The notes: generated from the letters alone by a model not told the origin. A stretch of 64,000 nucleotides of DNA from Zizania palustris (GCA_019279435.1 JAAALK010000285.1:66946865-67010864); one strand, 5' to 3'; shown: positions 43,648 to 56,161, counted from the first letter of the stretch. Numbers and translations are program-made.

Positions 43648-44839
43648 ATGCCTCCCAAGCGGAGTGCAGGTGGTAGTCCTGTTCGGTGGTCTCCTCGGAC
43701 GTCTGGAGCAAAATCTTCAAACACAGTTGAGGTCGGAGGGCATTCGACGTTTCCTCCACCTCAAACTCCAGAAGGAATTATCCTTCCTCGAGCATACGGA
43801 GTTCCTCCGCCAACTCCATCTATACTTCGGCCAGCCGGAGTCCCTCTTCCACCTCAAGTTCCACTTCGAACCGATCTGTACAGTTCTCAAGACCTGGAGG
43901 ATCCTTCCTGGAGCAGATGAAGATGGTCTTGGTGATATGGCCGCTCAAATGGCCAGTCTCCAAGCTGAAGTAGCAAGGTGGCGACAAGAAGCCGTAGATA
44001 GGCTTCGTTCTCAGGCTACCCCAGTCATCCCCGAAGTGCCCGAAGACGACGAACTTCCTTATCCCGAAGCCCCGGAGAACGCTTCCTTCGACACCGAGTC
44101 TCCGCTGCATCCTGAGTTGCAGAAAGTGCGCTTCAACCCTAAGTTCAAAACTTCGAAGCTTTGCAAGTATTCCGGAGATGAAGATCCTGGAGAGTTTGCC
44201 CGTTCTTATGCATTAGCAATTGAAGCCAGCAGAGGAGTACGAGACACTATGGCCAAATGTTTTCCCCTAGCTCTCCAAGGAGTGGCATTGCGGTGGTTCT
44301 GGTCTCTGAAGCCAGGATCAATCAGTTCATGGGGGCAGTTGAGGAAGAAGTTCGTGAGCAACTTTCAGGGTACCTTCGTACCCCCAATGTCAACAGGAAG
44401 CCTTTTCCAGGTGAAGCAGCTCCCCGGAGAGACTTTAAGACAGTATTTCAAGTGCTTCACTCATACGAAGTCGCAAATTCGAGGGTTAACTATGTCTTCT
44501 GTAGTTGACGCAGCTCGAGAGGGAGTTATTCATGCAGGCCTCCTTGATAAACTTCACTAGAAAAAGATATCTTATGTTTCTCAGTTGATGTCTTATTTAG
44601 AAGAATATGCAAGGTCAGAAGAAGGATGGCTTCGGGGAACTGCTGCAACTCCGTCAATACTGCAAGAAGTTAAGTTGGAAGTGAAAACTTCAACACAGCC
44701 GCAAGGCCCTAGCTTCGAAGCTCAGCACGACAGGTGTCGGGTGCAAAAGCATCCTCATTCAGATGTTTTGAACATTGCACTCCCGCAGAAGTTTGCCCAA
44801 AGGGCTCCGCAGCCTTCAGGAAGCAAGACCAGCGGCTAG
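43648..44839 (+). pseudogene. G2 gag
   Basis: Start is ATG 43,648 (MPPKRSAGG). The Pro-rich N-terminus stops at 43,920, but the capsid part continues one frame over, with MAAQMASLQAEVARWRQEA, GVALRWFWSLKPGSI and LPGETLRQYFKCFTHTKSQI. A TAG lies at 44,558-44,560. The tail with QLMSYLEEYARSEEGWLRG continues in the same frame to a stop at 44,839. It is homologous to the G4 gag throughout. Confidence 0.82.
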
Positions 44840-46308
44840 AGGCCGCCAGGGAAACCGGCTGGCAAAGCCCAGGCTTTTTTCGAGGTTAATTGCTAAGGCT
44901 CTAGGTCATCAATTAGGTCGCAATGTAGAGGCCTATATGGATGATATTGTAATAAAGAGTGCTTTAAAGCACCAACATAGCCTAGACTTAGCAGAAACAT
45001 TCAATAGCTTTCGGCCATGTGGGATCCGTCTTAACCCCGAAAAATGTATCTTCGGGGCGCAGGCTGGAAAATTGTTAGGGTATCTAGTTTCAAGCAGAGG
45101 GATCGAAGCTATCCCCACTCAATAACTGCGTTGCAAAGGATGGCTCCCCTAGAGAATTTAAAGCAAGTGCAAAAGCTGACTGGTCATCTTGCAGCACTTA
45201 GCAGGTTTTTGGCAAGGTCTGTGGAGAGAAGTTTGCCCATCTTTAAAGCATTGAAGGGGTCCGAAAGATTTTGCATGGACACCGGAGTGTCAAAAGAGCT
45301 TCAAAGATATTAAGAATTATCTCAGTAACCTCGCTACACTCACGGTGCCTACTGCGGACGAAACCCTACTCCTCTACCTTGCGGCTACTAGGCTCTGCTG
45401 TTAGCGTAGTTCTTGTCAGAGAGATGGATTTCAATGGGAAGCTGGTGCAGAACCCAGTATATTTCGTGTCTGAAGCATTGTCCGGAGCAAAAACAAGATA
45501 TTCGAGCTTGAGAAGTTCACTTATGCTCTGATAATGGCTTCGAGAAAGTTGAGGCATTATTTTTTAGCGCATAATGTAATTGTACCAACTTCGTATCCTT
45601 TGGGGATATGCTCCGAAGCAAGGATTCCACTAGAAGAATTGGAAAGTGGGCCATTGAATTGGCACCCTTCGGCATATCCTTTGTGGCAAGGACAGCAATT
45701 AAGTCACAAGTGTTGGCGGATTTTGTGGCAGAGTGGACTCCCCCTACAGTGTGGGCTCTGGAGAAGCCAACTGAAGGGATTTGGACTATTTACTCTGACA
45801 GAGCTTTCCAAGCATCCGGAGCAGGTGTTGGAGCAGTGATAATTTCGCCTTCGGGGCAAAAGGCAATGTACTCTGCAAAACTAAATTTCAAGTCTACCAA
45901 TAATATAGCGGAGTATGAAGGTATTTTACTGGGACTTCGAAAGGCACGTGCTCTAAGGGCTACAAGAGTTGTTATTAAGACCTGATTCCCAGATTGTAGC
46001 AGGGCACGTAGACAAGAGTTTCCAAGTTCGGCATCCACAGCTTGCTAAGTACTTAGAAGAAATTTGTAAGATCGAAGCAGCATTTAAAGGGATTTCAATT
46101 CGGAGTATACCCAGAGCAGAAAATGTGCAGGCTGATATCTTAGCAAAAGCTACAGCCGGAGCTATGGACATACCAGAAGAGGCTTTTTATGAGGAACTCA
46201 GTACACCTTCGGTGCCACAAATTCCTTCTACAGAAATCCTTTGCATTCCAAGTACAGAATGGAGAAATTCAATTATGGAACTATTGCAAGGAGGAACAAG
46301 CTTGTCTG
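44840..46308 (+). pseudogene. G2 RT C-terminus and RNase H domains after a deletion
   Basis: Gag passes at about 44,877 straight into RT just upstream of AYMDDIVIKS (YMDD at 44,934-44,945). Protease and the N-terminal RT, present in G4 as about 1.6 kb, are absent. The connection and RNase H domains follow with frameshifts (around 45,122, 45,313 and 45,531). The second RNase H has YSDRAFQ (near 45,790), NIAEYEG, a frameshift near 45,980, and IPRAENVQADILAK. This copy cannot make RT. Confidence 0.82.
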
Positions 46309-47471
46309 AGGAGCCACAACTTTCAAGGTTAAAGCTTAAAACCCAGAATTATCGCATAATCAACGGTATTTTGTACAAGGCCGGAGTATGTTCCCCTCTG
46401 CTCCGATGTATATCTCAAGCCGAAGGTCAAGAAATTCTTCGAGAAATTCATGAAGGACTTTGCGGTAGCCATCTGGCCCCTTGGGCTTTGGCAAGGAAAA
46501 ACACTTCGCCAGGGGCTTTATTGGCCTACAATAGTAGCTGATGTGGAGAGCCTAGTCCGCACCTGCCAAGGATGTCAGTGGATGGGACGACGGAGTCATC
46601 TCCCACCAACAACTCTCCAAGTTATTGCTGCAGTATGGCCCAGGGCCAGATGGGGTATGGATCTTATTGGCCCCTTCCTAGTAGCAAAAGGAAATTTGAA
46701 GTTTGCAGTGGTAGCAATCGAATACTTTTCAAAGTGGGTCGAAGCAGAGCCCCTAACAACTATCACTTCGAATAATGTCCAAAAATTTTTCTGTAAGAAT
46801 ATTATATGCCGGTTCGGAGTGCCTCGGCAGCTGACAGTGTATAATGGAACACAGTTCGATGTAGAACCCTTCAGGAAATTCTGTGAAGACCTAGGCATCC
46901 AACTATGTTTTGCTGCAGTAAGACATCCTCAATCTAATGGAGCTGTTGAAGAGCCAATGGTAATATCTTGTCAGGGCTGAATCGAAGAATAGTGGGATTG
47001 GCAAAAGGATTGTGGACCGAAGAGTTCCCAAAGATCCTATGGTCCATCCGGACAACTCAGACAAGGTCTACCGGCTTCACTCCTTTCAGACTATTATTCG
47101 GAGATGAAGCTATGACACCAACGGAGCTCAAAGGAGGATCCCTTCGCAGCATCGAACCGGAAATAGAAGCAGAAAGACAAACTTCGCTTGATTTAACAGA
47201 AGAGACAAGACTTCGAGCTGTTGCAAATTTGTCAAAGTATCAGCCGCAGACGAAGACTTGGTTCGACCCAAAGGTCAAGATTAATGAACTTAGGCCGGGT
47301 CATCTCGTTTTGCGAAGTATCATAGCGCTAGGGAAATCAGGAAATATGTGGGAAGGTCCATACTTAATTGTTCGCTCAGGGTGTCCTGGTTCTTTTAAGT
47401 TAGCTAATTTGGAGGGTGAAGAGTTAGCGCATACATGGCATGTGGAGCACCTGAAGCGATATTTCGCATAG
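46309..47471 (+). pseudogene. G2 integrase with altered catalytic residue
   Basis: LYWPTIVADVESLVRTCQGC precedes the core. GMDLIGPF holds the first Asp (46,660-46,662). The second catalytic position reads TVYNGT (TAT at 46,840-46,842), where G1 has TIDNGT. The Glu is in GAVEEP (46,948-46,950). A frameshift follows near 46,975. The C-terminal domain (LRPGHLVLRSI, GPYLIVRSGCPGSFKLANL) runs to a stop at 47,469-47,471. It is better preserved than G1 but inactive as it stands. Confidence 0.82.
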
Positions 47472-47639
47472 GGGCTCCTTGTAATCATTTGTAAACACCT
47501 TTCAAATTAATAAAGCATATGGTTCAGATAATGCCTACCCCTCATAAACTTCCCACTTCTAGTGGACGCACTGGAATAGCGGAGTTGACCGAGAGGGAAG
47601 TGTCATTAATTTGAATCATATTTTTCGGACTTCGGACCA

Positions 47640-47930
47640 CTGGTCCGAAGCTTCCGGCGAAGTGGGAAAGCCACTGAAAAATGTGGAGTCCAAGCCACCG
47701 GCTTGAAGACATCCATAAAAAGAGTCCAAAGAGACCAAATAATGCGGAGTCCAAGCCACTGGCTAGAAGACATCCGTAAAAAGAGTCAAGGAGACCAAAT
47801 AATGCGGAGTCCAAGCCACCGGCTTGAAGGCATCCGTAAAAAGAGTCCAAGGAGACCACTGTGAATTCCAAACCACCGGTTTGATAGAATTCGCAAAAAG
47901 AGCCGTAGGAGGCCAAAACAAACAAAGTTT
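47640..47930 (+). repeat. G2 60-bp tandem repeats
   Basis: About four to five copies at a 60-61 bp period share GGAGTCCAAGCCACYGGCT, GAAGACATCCRTAAAAAGAG and GAGACCAAATAATGC (starts near 47,683, 47,744 and 47,804). The unit is a relative of the half-unit of the 120-bp repeats in G1. Confidence 0.85.
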
Positions 47931-48239
47931 GAGCTCATGAGCTCCGAATATCTGTGAAAAAAGTCCAAAGTGATTTCTGTCAAAACACAAGGTACTAAGT
48001 TACCAATCTTTAGACTCCAAGTAGTCGAAGACATTTTATAAGATTTTAATCAATCTTTAAATTGCTGAGGGGCTCCGAACCCCCAAAATTGTACTCCTAT
48101 GTTTTTCTTTGCGCCTAACCATCTTTGAATATAGTTCGAAGTTGCTTACGCCCAAAGAGGAGCTGGGAAATAGGGAGACAATTTTAAATCAATATTTATT
48201 ATTCGAACAAATTATGGTTACATCATGAAAAATCGGTAT

Positions 48240-49412
48240 CTATACCGAGAAGGAATCGAAGACCCCTTTGATCTCTAGAGCTAAGGTTGGAACGACTAGT
48301 TCCAGAGCCGGGAGTTCTAACAACTTTGCATTTAACTCTCCTACCTCCCTTCGAAGCTCTAAAGTATTTATGTTCTTGTTGAAGCTCGGCCCAAGTTCGG
48401 AGTCATTCGGGGCTCCTTTCCCAGCTTCCAAGTTCTTCAGGCTTTTTACCCTGAGCTTCATCTTCATCTTCGGACCATGCAATGTCTTCGGAAGATGAAG
48501 TTTCCAAATTAACTTCTTTTTCTTCCTCTTTAATATAAGATAGTATATCTTTGCTTACTTCGGGCGTAATTGCACCGGAGCTATCTCGAGGAACTAAAAA
48601 TCGAGGGTGCTTGTGAAGTTTTAAAAGATCGAAGGTAGCCCATAATAGGCGGAGTTCTTCGTTAATGTTTAACACTTCGACATCATCCATATGAGGTGAA
48701 GCCTAAAAACATGACAAGCAAATTTTCATTCATAATGTACAAAAGCATGATTTTTTTACATAGTCAGGATCCTAAGGTAAATCTAGACCTGCGGGTTTAG
48801 CGGAGGCTGGCTGCTCGAAGCTTGCAACCGAGCTTGCTTTTGGCGTTGCCCTTCATCAATCCAAGCCTTGATCGCAGTACGACCTTCGGCTCTCCATGAA
48901 GCTTGGAAGGCTTGCCAGGCAGCGACCACGTCTTCGGAAGGATTAAGAAGCTGGTTTTCATCGAAGGTAATGGGAGCCGCCTCTGTGTTCGGAGTTATAG
49001 CTATTCCCAGATCTTCGTAGTAGCGAAGTATGCCGATAGCAGCCACTTGTCCGGAGAGTTCTCCGTATCGAATACATGCCGTCTTCATCATCTTCGCAGC
49101 TCCTTGGATCATTTTTAGCCACCGAAGCAAGGAGACATTGTCATTTGAAGGAAGTGTCCCAGTAGTACCGAAGTACTCTAGAACACCTAGAAGTTGGTTC
49201 ATGACCTCCGCAGCTACCTTCTCCGACTTCAGCTTGTCTTCAAGTAAAGTGTCCTTCACCGAAGTCAGCTCCTCTACCACGGCAGAGAGCCTAGCTGCCT
49301 CCGTAGCTAGAGAATTTTTCTGAGTAAGTAGGTTGCTAGCCTCCTCTGCAGCTTTGGCTTTTTCCTCTTGGAGCTTGACAAGTTCAGCCCCCGCCGTAGC
49401 ATGCTCCGCCCG
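48240..49412 (-). pseudogene. G2 antisense ORF, 3' part, interrupted by C4
   Basis: It is homologous to the C-terminal part of the G1 antisense ORF. The block at 49,280-48,783 contains MIQGAAKMMKTACIRYGE and DVVAAWQAFQASWRAEGR and ends at GTCTAG. After a likely intron (acceptor TGTTTTTAG|GCTTC near 48,695) comes MDDVEVLNINEELRLLWATF with an acidic tail. The donor may be CAG|GTCTAG or the downstream CTAT|GTAAAA, both conserved in G1. A Leu-rich coil (48,482-48,240) follows in another frame. The upstream half is cut off by C4. Its function is unknown. Confidence 0.65.
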
Positions 49413-51456
49413 TGTTGGACCGGAAACGGCGACCAGAGGGGGGTGAATGGGAGCTTTTAAATTTCGGGCTAAAAACTAGCCTTCGGTTTTAGATCTGTCT
49501 TCTGCGGAACAGGCTTCGAACACAACCTTCGAAGGTCTGGTTCGGAGGTGCTTCGACAGCTCCGAACACAGGCTTCACAGGAGCAAAAGTTCGAAGCCAA
49601 GAAGACTTCGCTCCACTTACAACCCTCGAAAAACTACTCTGCTAAGTCAGTGCAGGCTCCGCACACAAGGTGCTTCGAGCAGGCTTCGCACTTCACCCTT
49701 CGCAAGAGTGGACACCCTACTGAGGACTTCGACCAAGTACTTGGCGGCAGCAACTGGTGCTTGGCTTCGTACACGAAGGTCTAAACGCACACTAACGGAC
49801 TTCGCTAAGGGCTTCGACACAAGAAGCAAAACGGGCTTCGATCAGGGCTTCGCTAGTAAGCTTTGAGGTCTAGCCTCAAGTTACACAGAGCGACAGCACA
49901 CTAAAAAACACACTTCGCACAAAACACCCTTCGCTTAGACAGGCTTCGGTGCACTACAACTAGCGAGGTATGTAACGCGAGCTCAAGCAAAAAGCACAAA
50001 GAAGCAGGGCTTCGCCGCTTGAACAAGGAACACAATAAAATTGAACTCTGGATGAATACAAGCGAGGTGTGTGGCTACAGGAGCTCAACAGTAAATGCTC
50101 AAAGTGTTAAATGTTACCTACCGAGCCCCCATATTTATAGCCCACAGTTCACCCAAAGGAATTGACTACTTTACCCCTAGGGTTTACACCAGTTTTGTCT
50201 CTACAGAACAGAGGGGTACAAAAGGTAGTCCAACTTTATTCTGGAGGCTTCTCTGTCAGCTTTGCAGAGGGGACAGCATCAGCTTTTTACAGAGTAGACA
50301 GTGTCAGCCTTTGCAGTCTTTGACCTTCTGGAGCCTCCCTTCGCACGCGAGGGGTGCGGTAGCTTCGGCGAGAAGCCTTGAGCCTGGTGGCCTTCGCTTC
50401 GCCGAAGATGGCCTCCGATACAGTGACGGTTTTGAGCTGAAGCCGTCAAAGCCCTTGAGCCTTCGCACCAACACCTCCGGAGTGGACCACCACGGCTTCG
50501 CATCTTCACCCAGCTCGAACTCCGTCAGTCCGTGTACCGAAGCCATGCAGGCCGAAGCACCTCAAGTCAACCTCGCTCCGGAGTTAGCCTCGCTCCGAAG
50601 CCTTCCTCACTCCGAAGCCCCACCTTCGGAGTACCACCCATTCGAAGTCCCTCCTTCGTCCAAGGCCTCCGCATGAAGCATTCCATGAGCACTTCGTCGC
50701 AGTGTCTCTCCCCGAGCACACTCCTCGACGAGCCTCACCCGGACCATGCCTTCTATGCGCCTCGACTTCTGAGACCTTCGTCGGGCACCTTCGAATGTCT
50801 CCCTCCGGAGCACACTTCGAATTCCTTGCCTCCGCAGAGGACTTGATCCACCATACTCCGAAGTCACTCCATCCGGAGTACCTTTGAAGTGCCTCACCTC
50901 CGAGGACTTTGTCTCGGAGTACCTTCAGCCGGAGCCACGCTCCGCACTCTCTGCCTTCACCTGGCACGCCTCGACCCGAGGACCAACCCGGACCCCCTTC
51001 GCAGCCACCGTGACGGAGCTCCCCGCTCCCCTGGCATCAAGCCTCCCGCTTGACCCAGGTTCACCTACCGCGAACCTTGTCCGTCGCCTCCGAAGTCCCT
51101 GCGCACCACAGACAAATAGACAAGTGTATCCAGTACTCCGGAGACCTCTTCGGGTTAGCAACCTCCGGTACACACTCTGGTGTACCAGCCCAAAGTACCG
51201 AAGCCTTCGGTACGAACCCAATCATCGTGTACTGTCGGACCCCTCCGACATGCACACTCCGCTGCAACAGCTGCAGCAACCAAACCACCGAACACACTTC
51301 GGTGAAACCACCTCCGAACACCCTTCGGAGGTACAACCTCGAAACCCCTCCGGAGGTACAACCTCCGAACACCCTTCGGAGGTACCCTTCGAATCAGAGG
51401 GTATAAAGCCTGCCAATCACTCATCACAAACACCAAAACCAACACTTGGTTTCTCA
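49413..51456 (-). repeat. C4 3' LTR
   Basis: About 2,044 bp, the reverse complement of the C1 LTR type. Plus-strand ends are TGTTGGACCGG and GGTTTCTCA, and the TATA box reverse complement is at 50,132-50,139. The 19-bp palindrome GTACCGAAGCCTTCGGTAC is preserved at 51,195-51,213. Small insertions relative to C1 occur in the palindrome-rich U3. Confidence 0.92.
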
Positions 51457-52657
51457 ATCTCCCCCTTGATGAGTGCATTGACAACCAACTTTAAGTCCAA
51501 GAAAAATTAAAAGACTTTCAGCACACAAGTGACCATAAAAACTCAGAAAAGAGCCAAATCATGTCACTTGATAGAAGAATTTTCCTCCCCCTTTTTCAAA
51601 AGAGTAAAAGCCCCTTCGGCAAATCTCAAGATAAAAACTCCCCCTGAGTTATGTTTTCCCTTTGGCAACAAAGAACCTTTTCCCCTTTTATGTCAAATTT
51701 TCTCCCCCTTTGGAAATTATACCCCCTTGCGGCAGAGAACGTAGCAAGTCTCTCCGGAATTTCTCCCCCTTTGGCAATGCAAGCATCAAGGAGCATGTAA
51801 AAGATGCAAAGCTTCGAAATGAGCAGAATTGCAAAGACATATGAAGCAAAAATATGCCAACAATAACACCAATATCATGGGCTCAGCTCAAATTAACATT
51901 CTCTAAAAACATGATGAAGCATGTGATTTGATCATTTTTGAAATATAAGCATCACCACTTAGTCAAGGAAACTAGGCAAGTAAATGCAAGGACTGCGCAA
52001 AGCTAGTCAAATTCTACTCTAGACAGACAAGTCCAGTTCAAATGGAACATGAAAAGCAAACTTGATAATCAATGAATTTTCGTTGTTCTTTTCTTAGTGC
52101 CAGGGGTTATTTGTTTGTCCACCTTATACTTTCCAATCATGCCAAGCCTAGGCATGAAAACCATAAGAAGCTTAAGGCAATGATTTTGGCATACACTACA
52201 CTATTCCAGTTCAGACCAATGTGCAATGGTAAGCAGTCTAGAATAGGGTAGTGCGACAAACAAACCCACCTGGATCTTTAATTTGAAGCATGCAAATCAT
52301 GGAGATGTTGCTTTTCAACTGAGTGAACCAATTGTTTGGCACTTTATGAATATCCATGAAAATGTAGAACAATTTTTCAAGTTGCAATTTTTAGCATCCA
52401 ATGAACAGTGTCTTGCTATCAAGCAGATAAAAGATAGCTAAAGCAGTCCTGCCTAAACATGCTAGATTCAAGACTAAGCAGTGAGCACGATTTGATTTTG
52501 AAAAGAAAGCATCATGCACATGAATGTTCCAGATAAATTAAAAAGAGCTGAGCTGTCATGATTTCATGAATTATACGCAGGCATATAAGTGCAAAAGATG
52601 TAAATGCAATTTCAACCCACAAGTAGCAAATGCACATCACTCTAAAACTGCTCCCCC
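51457..52657 (-). other. C4 3' UTR with repeated polypurine tracts
   Basis: No gene is visible. On the plus strand CTCCCCC tracts lie at 51,458-51,465, near 51,585, 51,640, 51,711 and 51,762, mirroring the PPT array of C1. The tract at 51,457-51,466 adjoins the LTR. Confidence 0.8.
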
Positions 52658-53682
52658 TCACAAAATGCCGTAAGGATGACAAATACCAAGTTCCCCATGC
52701 AAGTAAGCAAATCGAGAAGCATCGAGGGGTTTTGTAAAAATGTCGGCAAGCTGATGTTGGGTATCAACATATTGAAGTTCAATATCACCCTTCTCATTGT
52801 GATCTCTGAGAAAATGATATCGCACATCAATGTGTTTGGTTCTGGAGTGCTGAACCGGGTTGTTTGCAATACAAATAGCACTAGTGTTATCACAGAAAAG
52901 TGGAACACTCTTATAATCTAACCCCAAATCCCGCAAAGTGGAAGTCATCCACAAAAGCTGAGAGCAACAGCTAGCTGCAGCAACATATTCGGCCTCAGCC
53001 GTCGATTGTGCAACACTAGACTAGTTTGCGGGAAGACCTAGCAAACCAATGAAGTACCCAGAAAATGACAAGTACCAGAGGTACTCTTCCTATCAATTCT
53101 ACACCCAGCAAAATCCGCATCGGAATAACCTCGAAGACATAAAGATGAAGATGTTTAATACCATATGCCAAATTCAAGGGTGTGTTTGAGATACCTTAAG
53201 ATGCGCTTTACCGCTTGGCGGTGCGAAGCTCGTGGTGAAGCCTGAAAACGAGCGCACAGACACACTGCGAAGTGTATGTCCGGCCTCGTAGCAGTCAAGT
53301 AGAGGAGGGAGCCGATCATGCTACGGAACTCCTTCTGATCTACGGCTTCTCCATCTTCGTCAGGGTCCAATGCTACAGATGTAGCCATTGGAGTGGCGAG
53401 CGGCTTCACATCGGACATGTCAAACTTCTTGAGCAGGTCCTTGGTGTACTTCGTCTGGTGGACGAAAGTACCTTGTTTGCTTTGCTTGATTTGCAAACCA
53501 AGGAAAAAGGTGAGTTCACCCATCATTGACATTTCAAATTCCCTGCTCATGGTATCTGCAAACTCGGCAACCAAAGCATGAGAAGAGCCACCAAAGATGA
53601 TATCATCCACATAAATCTGAACCAGGAGGAAATATTTGCCATGCTTGAGAGTAAACAGTGTTTTATCAACAGAGCCCATCAA
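52658..53682 (-). pseudogene. C4 RT C-terminus and RNase H
   Basis: On the minus strand, 53,682-53,155 reads SVDKTLFTLKHG, LLVQIYVDDIIFGG, FFLGLQIKQSKQG and AVCLCARFQASPRASHRQAV. It is then interrupted around 53,155-52,960, where RNase H homology continues with stops (SDADFAGC region near 53,110). From 52,954 the last part reads VPLFCDNTSAICIAN and QHQLADIFTKPLD, ending at 52,658. It is very close to C1. Confidence 0.85.
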
Positions 53683-55669
53683 ATACCCTCGCTCAAGCAG
53701 AAAAGACTTAAGTCTATCATACCAAGCCCGAGGGGCCTGCTTGAGTCCATAAAGAGCCTTATGAAGTTTAAGGACTTTATGTGGGTACTTGGGGTTTTCA
53801 AAACCAGGGGTTGTTTTACATAAACATATTCACCTATGAAGCCATTAAGAAAAGCACTTTTGACATCCATTTGATAGAGTTTGAATCCCCGGGATGTCGC
53901 AAAGGCAAGCAAAATCCTAATGGCCTCAAGGCGAGCAACAGGTGCAAAAGTTTCAGTAAAATCAATCCCTTCTAGTTGAGAAAAACCCTGAGCTAGAAGT
54001 CTAGCCTTGTTTCTAACTATAGTCCCATCCTCCCCTTGTTTGTTTTTGAAAATCCATTTTGTTCCAATGAAATGAACATTTGGTGGAGGATCAACTAAAG
54101 TCCAGACTTGGTTTCTCTCAAAATTTTCAAGTTCCTCATGCATGGCATTGATCCAACTAGAATCAGAAAGTGCATGACTAACATCTAAGGGCTCGAAAGA
54201 AGCAACAAAAGCAGCATTAGTGAAATGGGCATGAGAACGAGTTACCCTTTGATCAAGCTCACCAATGATCTGCTCGGGAGGGTGCATCCTTTGAACATGA
54301 TGTGGAGCCTCGCGGCGGGATGCAGTCTCCCCCTCAACTTGTGCGTTGGAGTGGTCCAAGATGACCGATGTCGAGGTAGTCGCTTCGGGAGCACATGCCG
54401 AAGTGGTTGAAGCGGGGTCAGCTTCGGGGGTTGATGTCGAGGGTAGTAGGGGTTCATCCTCGAAATCTCCGGGATCTTCTTCTTCGAATAAGGTTAGTTC
54501 CATGTCGTGTTCATTTGCCTGTTCAAAAGCAGAACTAACAGAGGGGGTTGATTCATCAAAAGTCACATCACATGACTCGATGACAGTGTTAGTCTCTAAA
54601 TTATAAACACGATAAGAATGACCATGTGTTGTGGAACCCAAAAAGATCCCGTCAGAAGATCGCGACTCAAATTTATCCAAATTACCACGTTTTAGGATAA
54701 AGCAGTGACAGCCAAAAACTCGAAGATGAGTAATCTTGGGTTGTCTCCCAAAATGCAGCTCATAAGATGTCAAATTTAAAATTGAGCGCAAGAATATTCG
54801 GTTAGAGATGTAACAAGCAGTGTTCATGGCCTCATCCCAGAATTTTCTAGGAGTCCTATGCTCATCAAGCATCGTCCTAGCCATCTCAACCAAAGTGCGG
54901 TTCTTCCTCTCAACAACACCGTTCTGTTGAGGAACCCGCGGAGCAGAGAATTGATGTTCTATGCCATGCTCCATGCAAAAGTCAACAAAGAGACTATTTT
55001 TGAACTCGGTGCCATTATCACTTCGAATGAATTTCAATGCACCAGGGAGTTCAGTAAAAAGTCTCAAAGCCAAGCTCCGAAAGTGTGAAAACACTTCATC
55101 CTTGCTGGCAAGAAAGAAGACCCAAGAGTAGCGAGAGAAATCGTCGACAATAACTAATACATACCACTTGCCACTTAAAGAACTGACCCGAGAAGGACCT
55201 ATAGTGTCCATATGGAGAAGTTCTCCAGGTTGTTCAGTCATCACTGTGGTGACTGGTGAATGCAAAGCGGCAATCATTTTTCCATGTCGACAAGGAGCGC
55301 AAACTAAATTCTTCTCAAACTTGAGCTTGGGCAATCCTCGGATCAGACCTAGGGCGCTCAGACGAGCGAGCAACTCAAAGCTCATATGCCCTAGTCTCCT
55401 ATGCCACTTCCAAAGCTCAGAAGTTGAATGTGCAACAAGACAGTGAGAAGAACCAGATAACTCTGAAAAATCAGCTCCAAAAACTCTCCCAACTCTAAAG
55501 ATCTTACACACCACAACGCCATCAGAATTGAGCACTTGCGAAGTATCGCGATGGAATCGCACTTCGAAGCCCTCATCAAGCAACTGAGATACAGACAGCA
55601 AATTGTATCCCAGGTTCTCAACCAAAGCAACATCTTTGAGAGTGAAATTCGAATTAATTCTTACCACAC
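53679..55669 (-). pseudogene. C4 integrase and RT N-terminus, long open frame
   Basis: This is the best preserved pol stretch in the window, open for about 660 codons. It includes [71 protein letters not shown] and [12 protein letters not shown], in frame through the position where C1 has a TAG. A one-base deletion near 53,805 shifts the frame, and it ends at 53,679. Upstream the frame continues accidentally for 145 bp into the G4 LTR, so the apparent ATG at 55,814 is not the native start. Confidence 0.88.
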
Positions 55670-56161
55670 TGTTGGGGGAAAATATCTCATCTTCGGGGTT
55701 ATTGCCGAAGAACATAAAGGCAGACGGCAGATTCGAAGGTTCCCAGACGATCAACTTCGAAGATACCCGGAACCAAGCTCGAAGTACGAAGATAGGCGTT
55801 AGTTCGAAGTACATCTTCGAATTAAGGCCCTCCAGGATCTTTTCTGCCAGCTAAGATGGAAGATTTATCTTCTTTCTGATTAAATTAGTCTTTTACCATT
55901 TTAGCCCTATTAAGGGAACCGAATAGTTTCCACTATGTCGGTTGTAATAGAGGGGTAAATAGGTCTTTTCCTTAATGTTTGGGCCTAAATACCCCCCATT
56001 TCACCCTGTAATAGGGACCGAATACAAGTTATTCAATACACACATTCGAACTATTCTAAGTTGTTATCCTTTCGGAGGCTTAGAACAGTTCTCTTCGCAA
56101 ACACTTCGTTTGTTAGTTTCTTTCTTACAGAAACCTGTTAGCGTAATCTTTTACGCCAACA
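55670..56161 (+). repeat. G4 5' LTR
   Basis: The 492-bp LTR, TGTTGGGGG...TTTACGCCAACA, shares its ends and TATA-downstream block with the G2 LTR but differs in the 5' third. The TATA position reads GGCCTAAATACC where G2 has GGCCTATAAATACC, a two-base loss. Confidence 0.88.

Larger units (their letters stand above)
49413..55669 (-). mobile_element. C4: minus-strand Sirevirus-like copia, 3' part
   Basis: This is a close relative of C1 in inverse orientation. It contains an LTR (49,413-51,456), PPT, 3' UTR, RNase H, RT, integrase and the start of the protease region. It stops at 55,669 at the homologue of C1 position about 6,763, against the LTR of G4. The missing 5' part (protease site, gag, 5' LTR) is expected beyond G4, that is within or lost at the N gap. 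It is inserted in the G2 antisense ORF. Confidence 0.88.
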
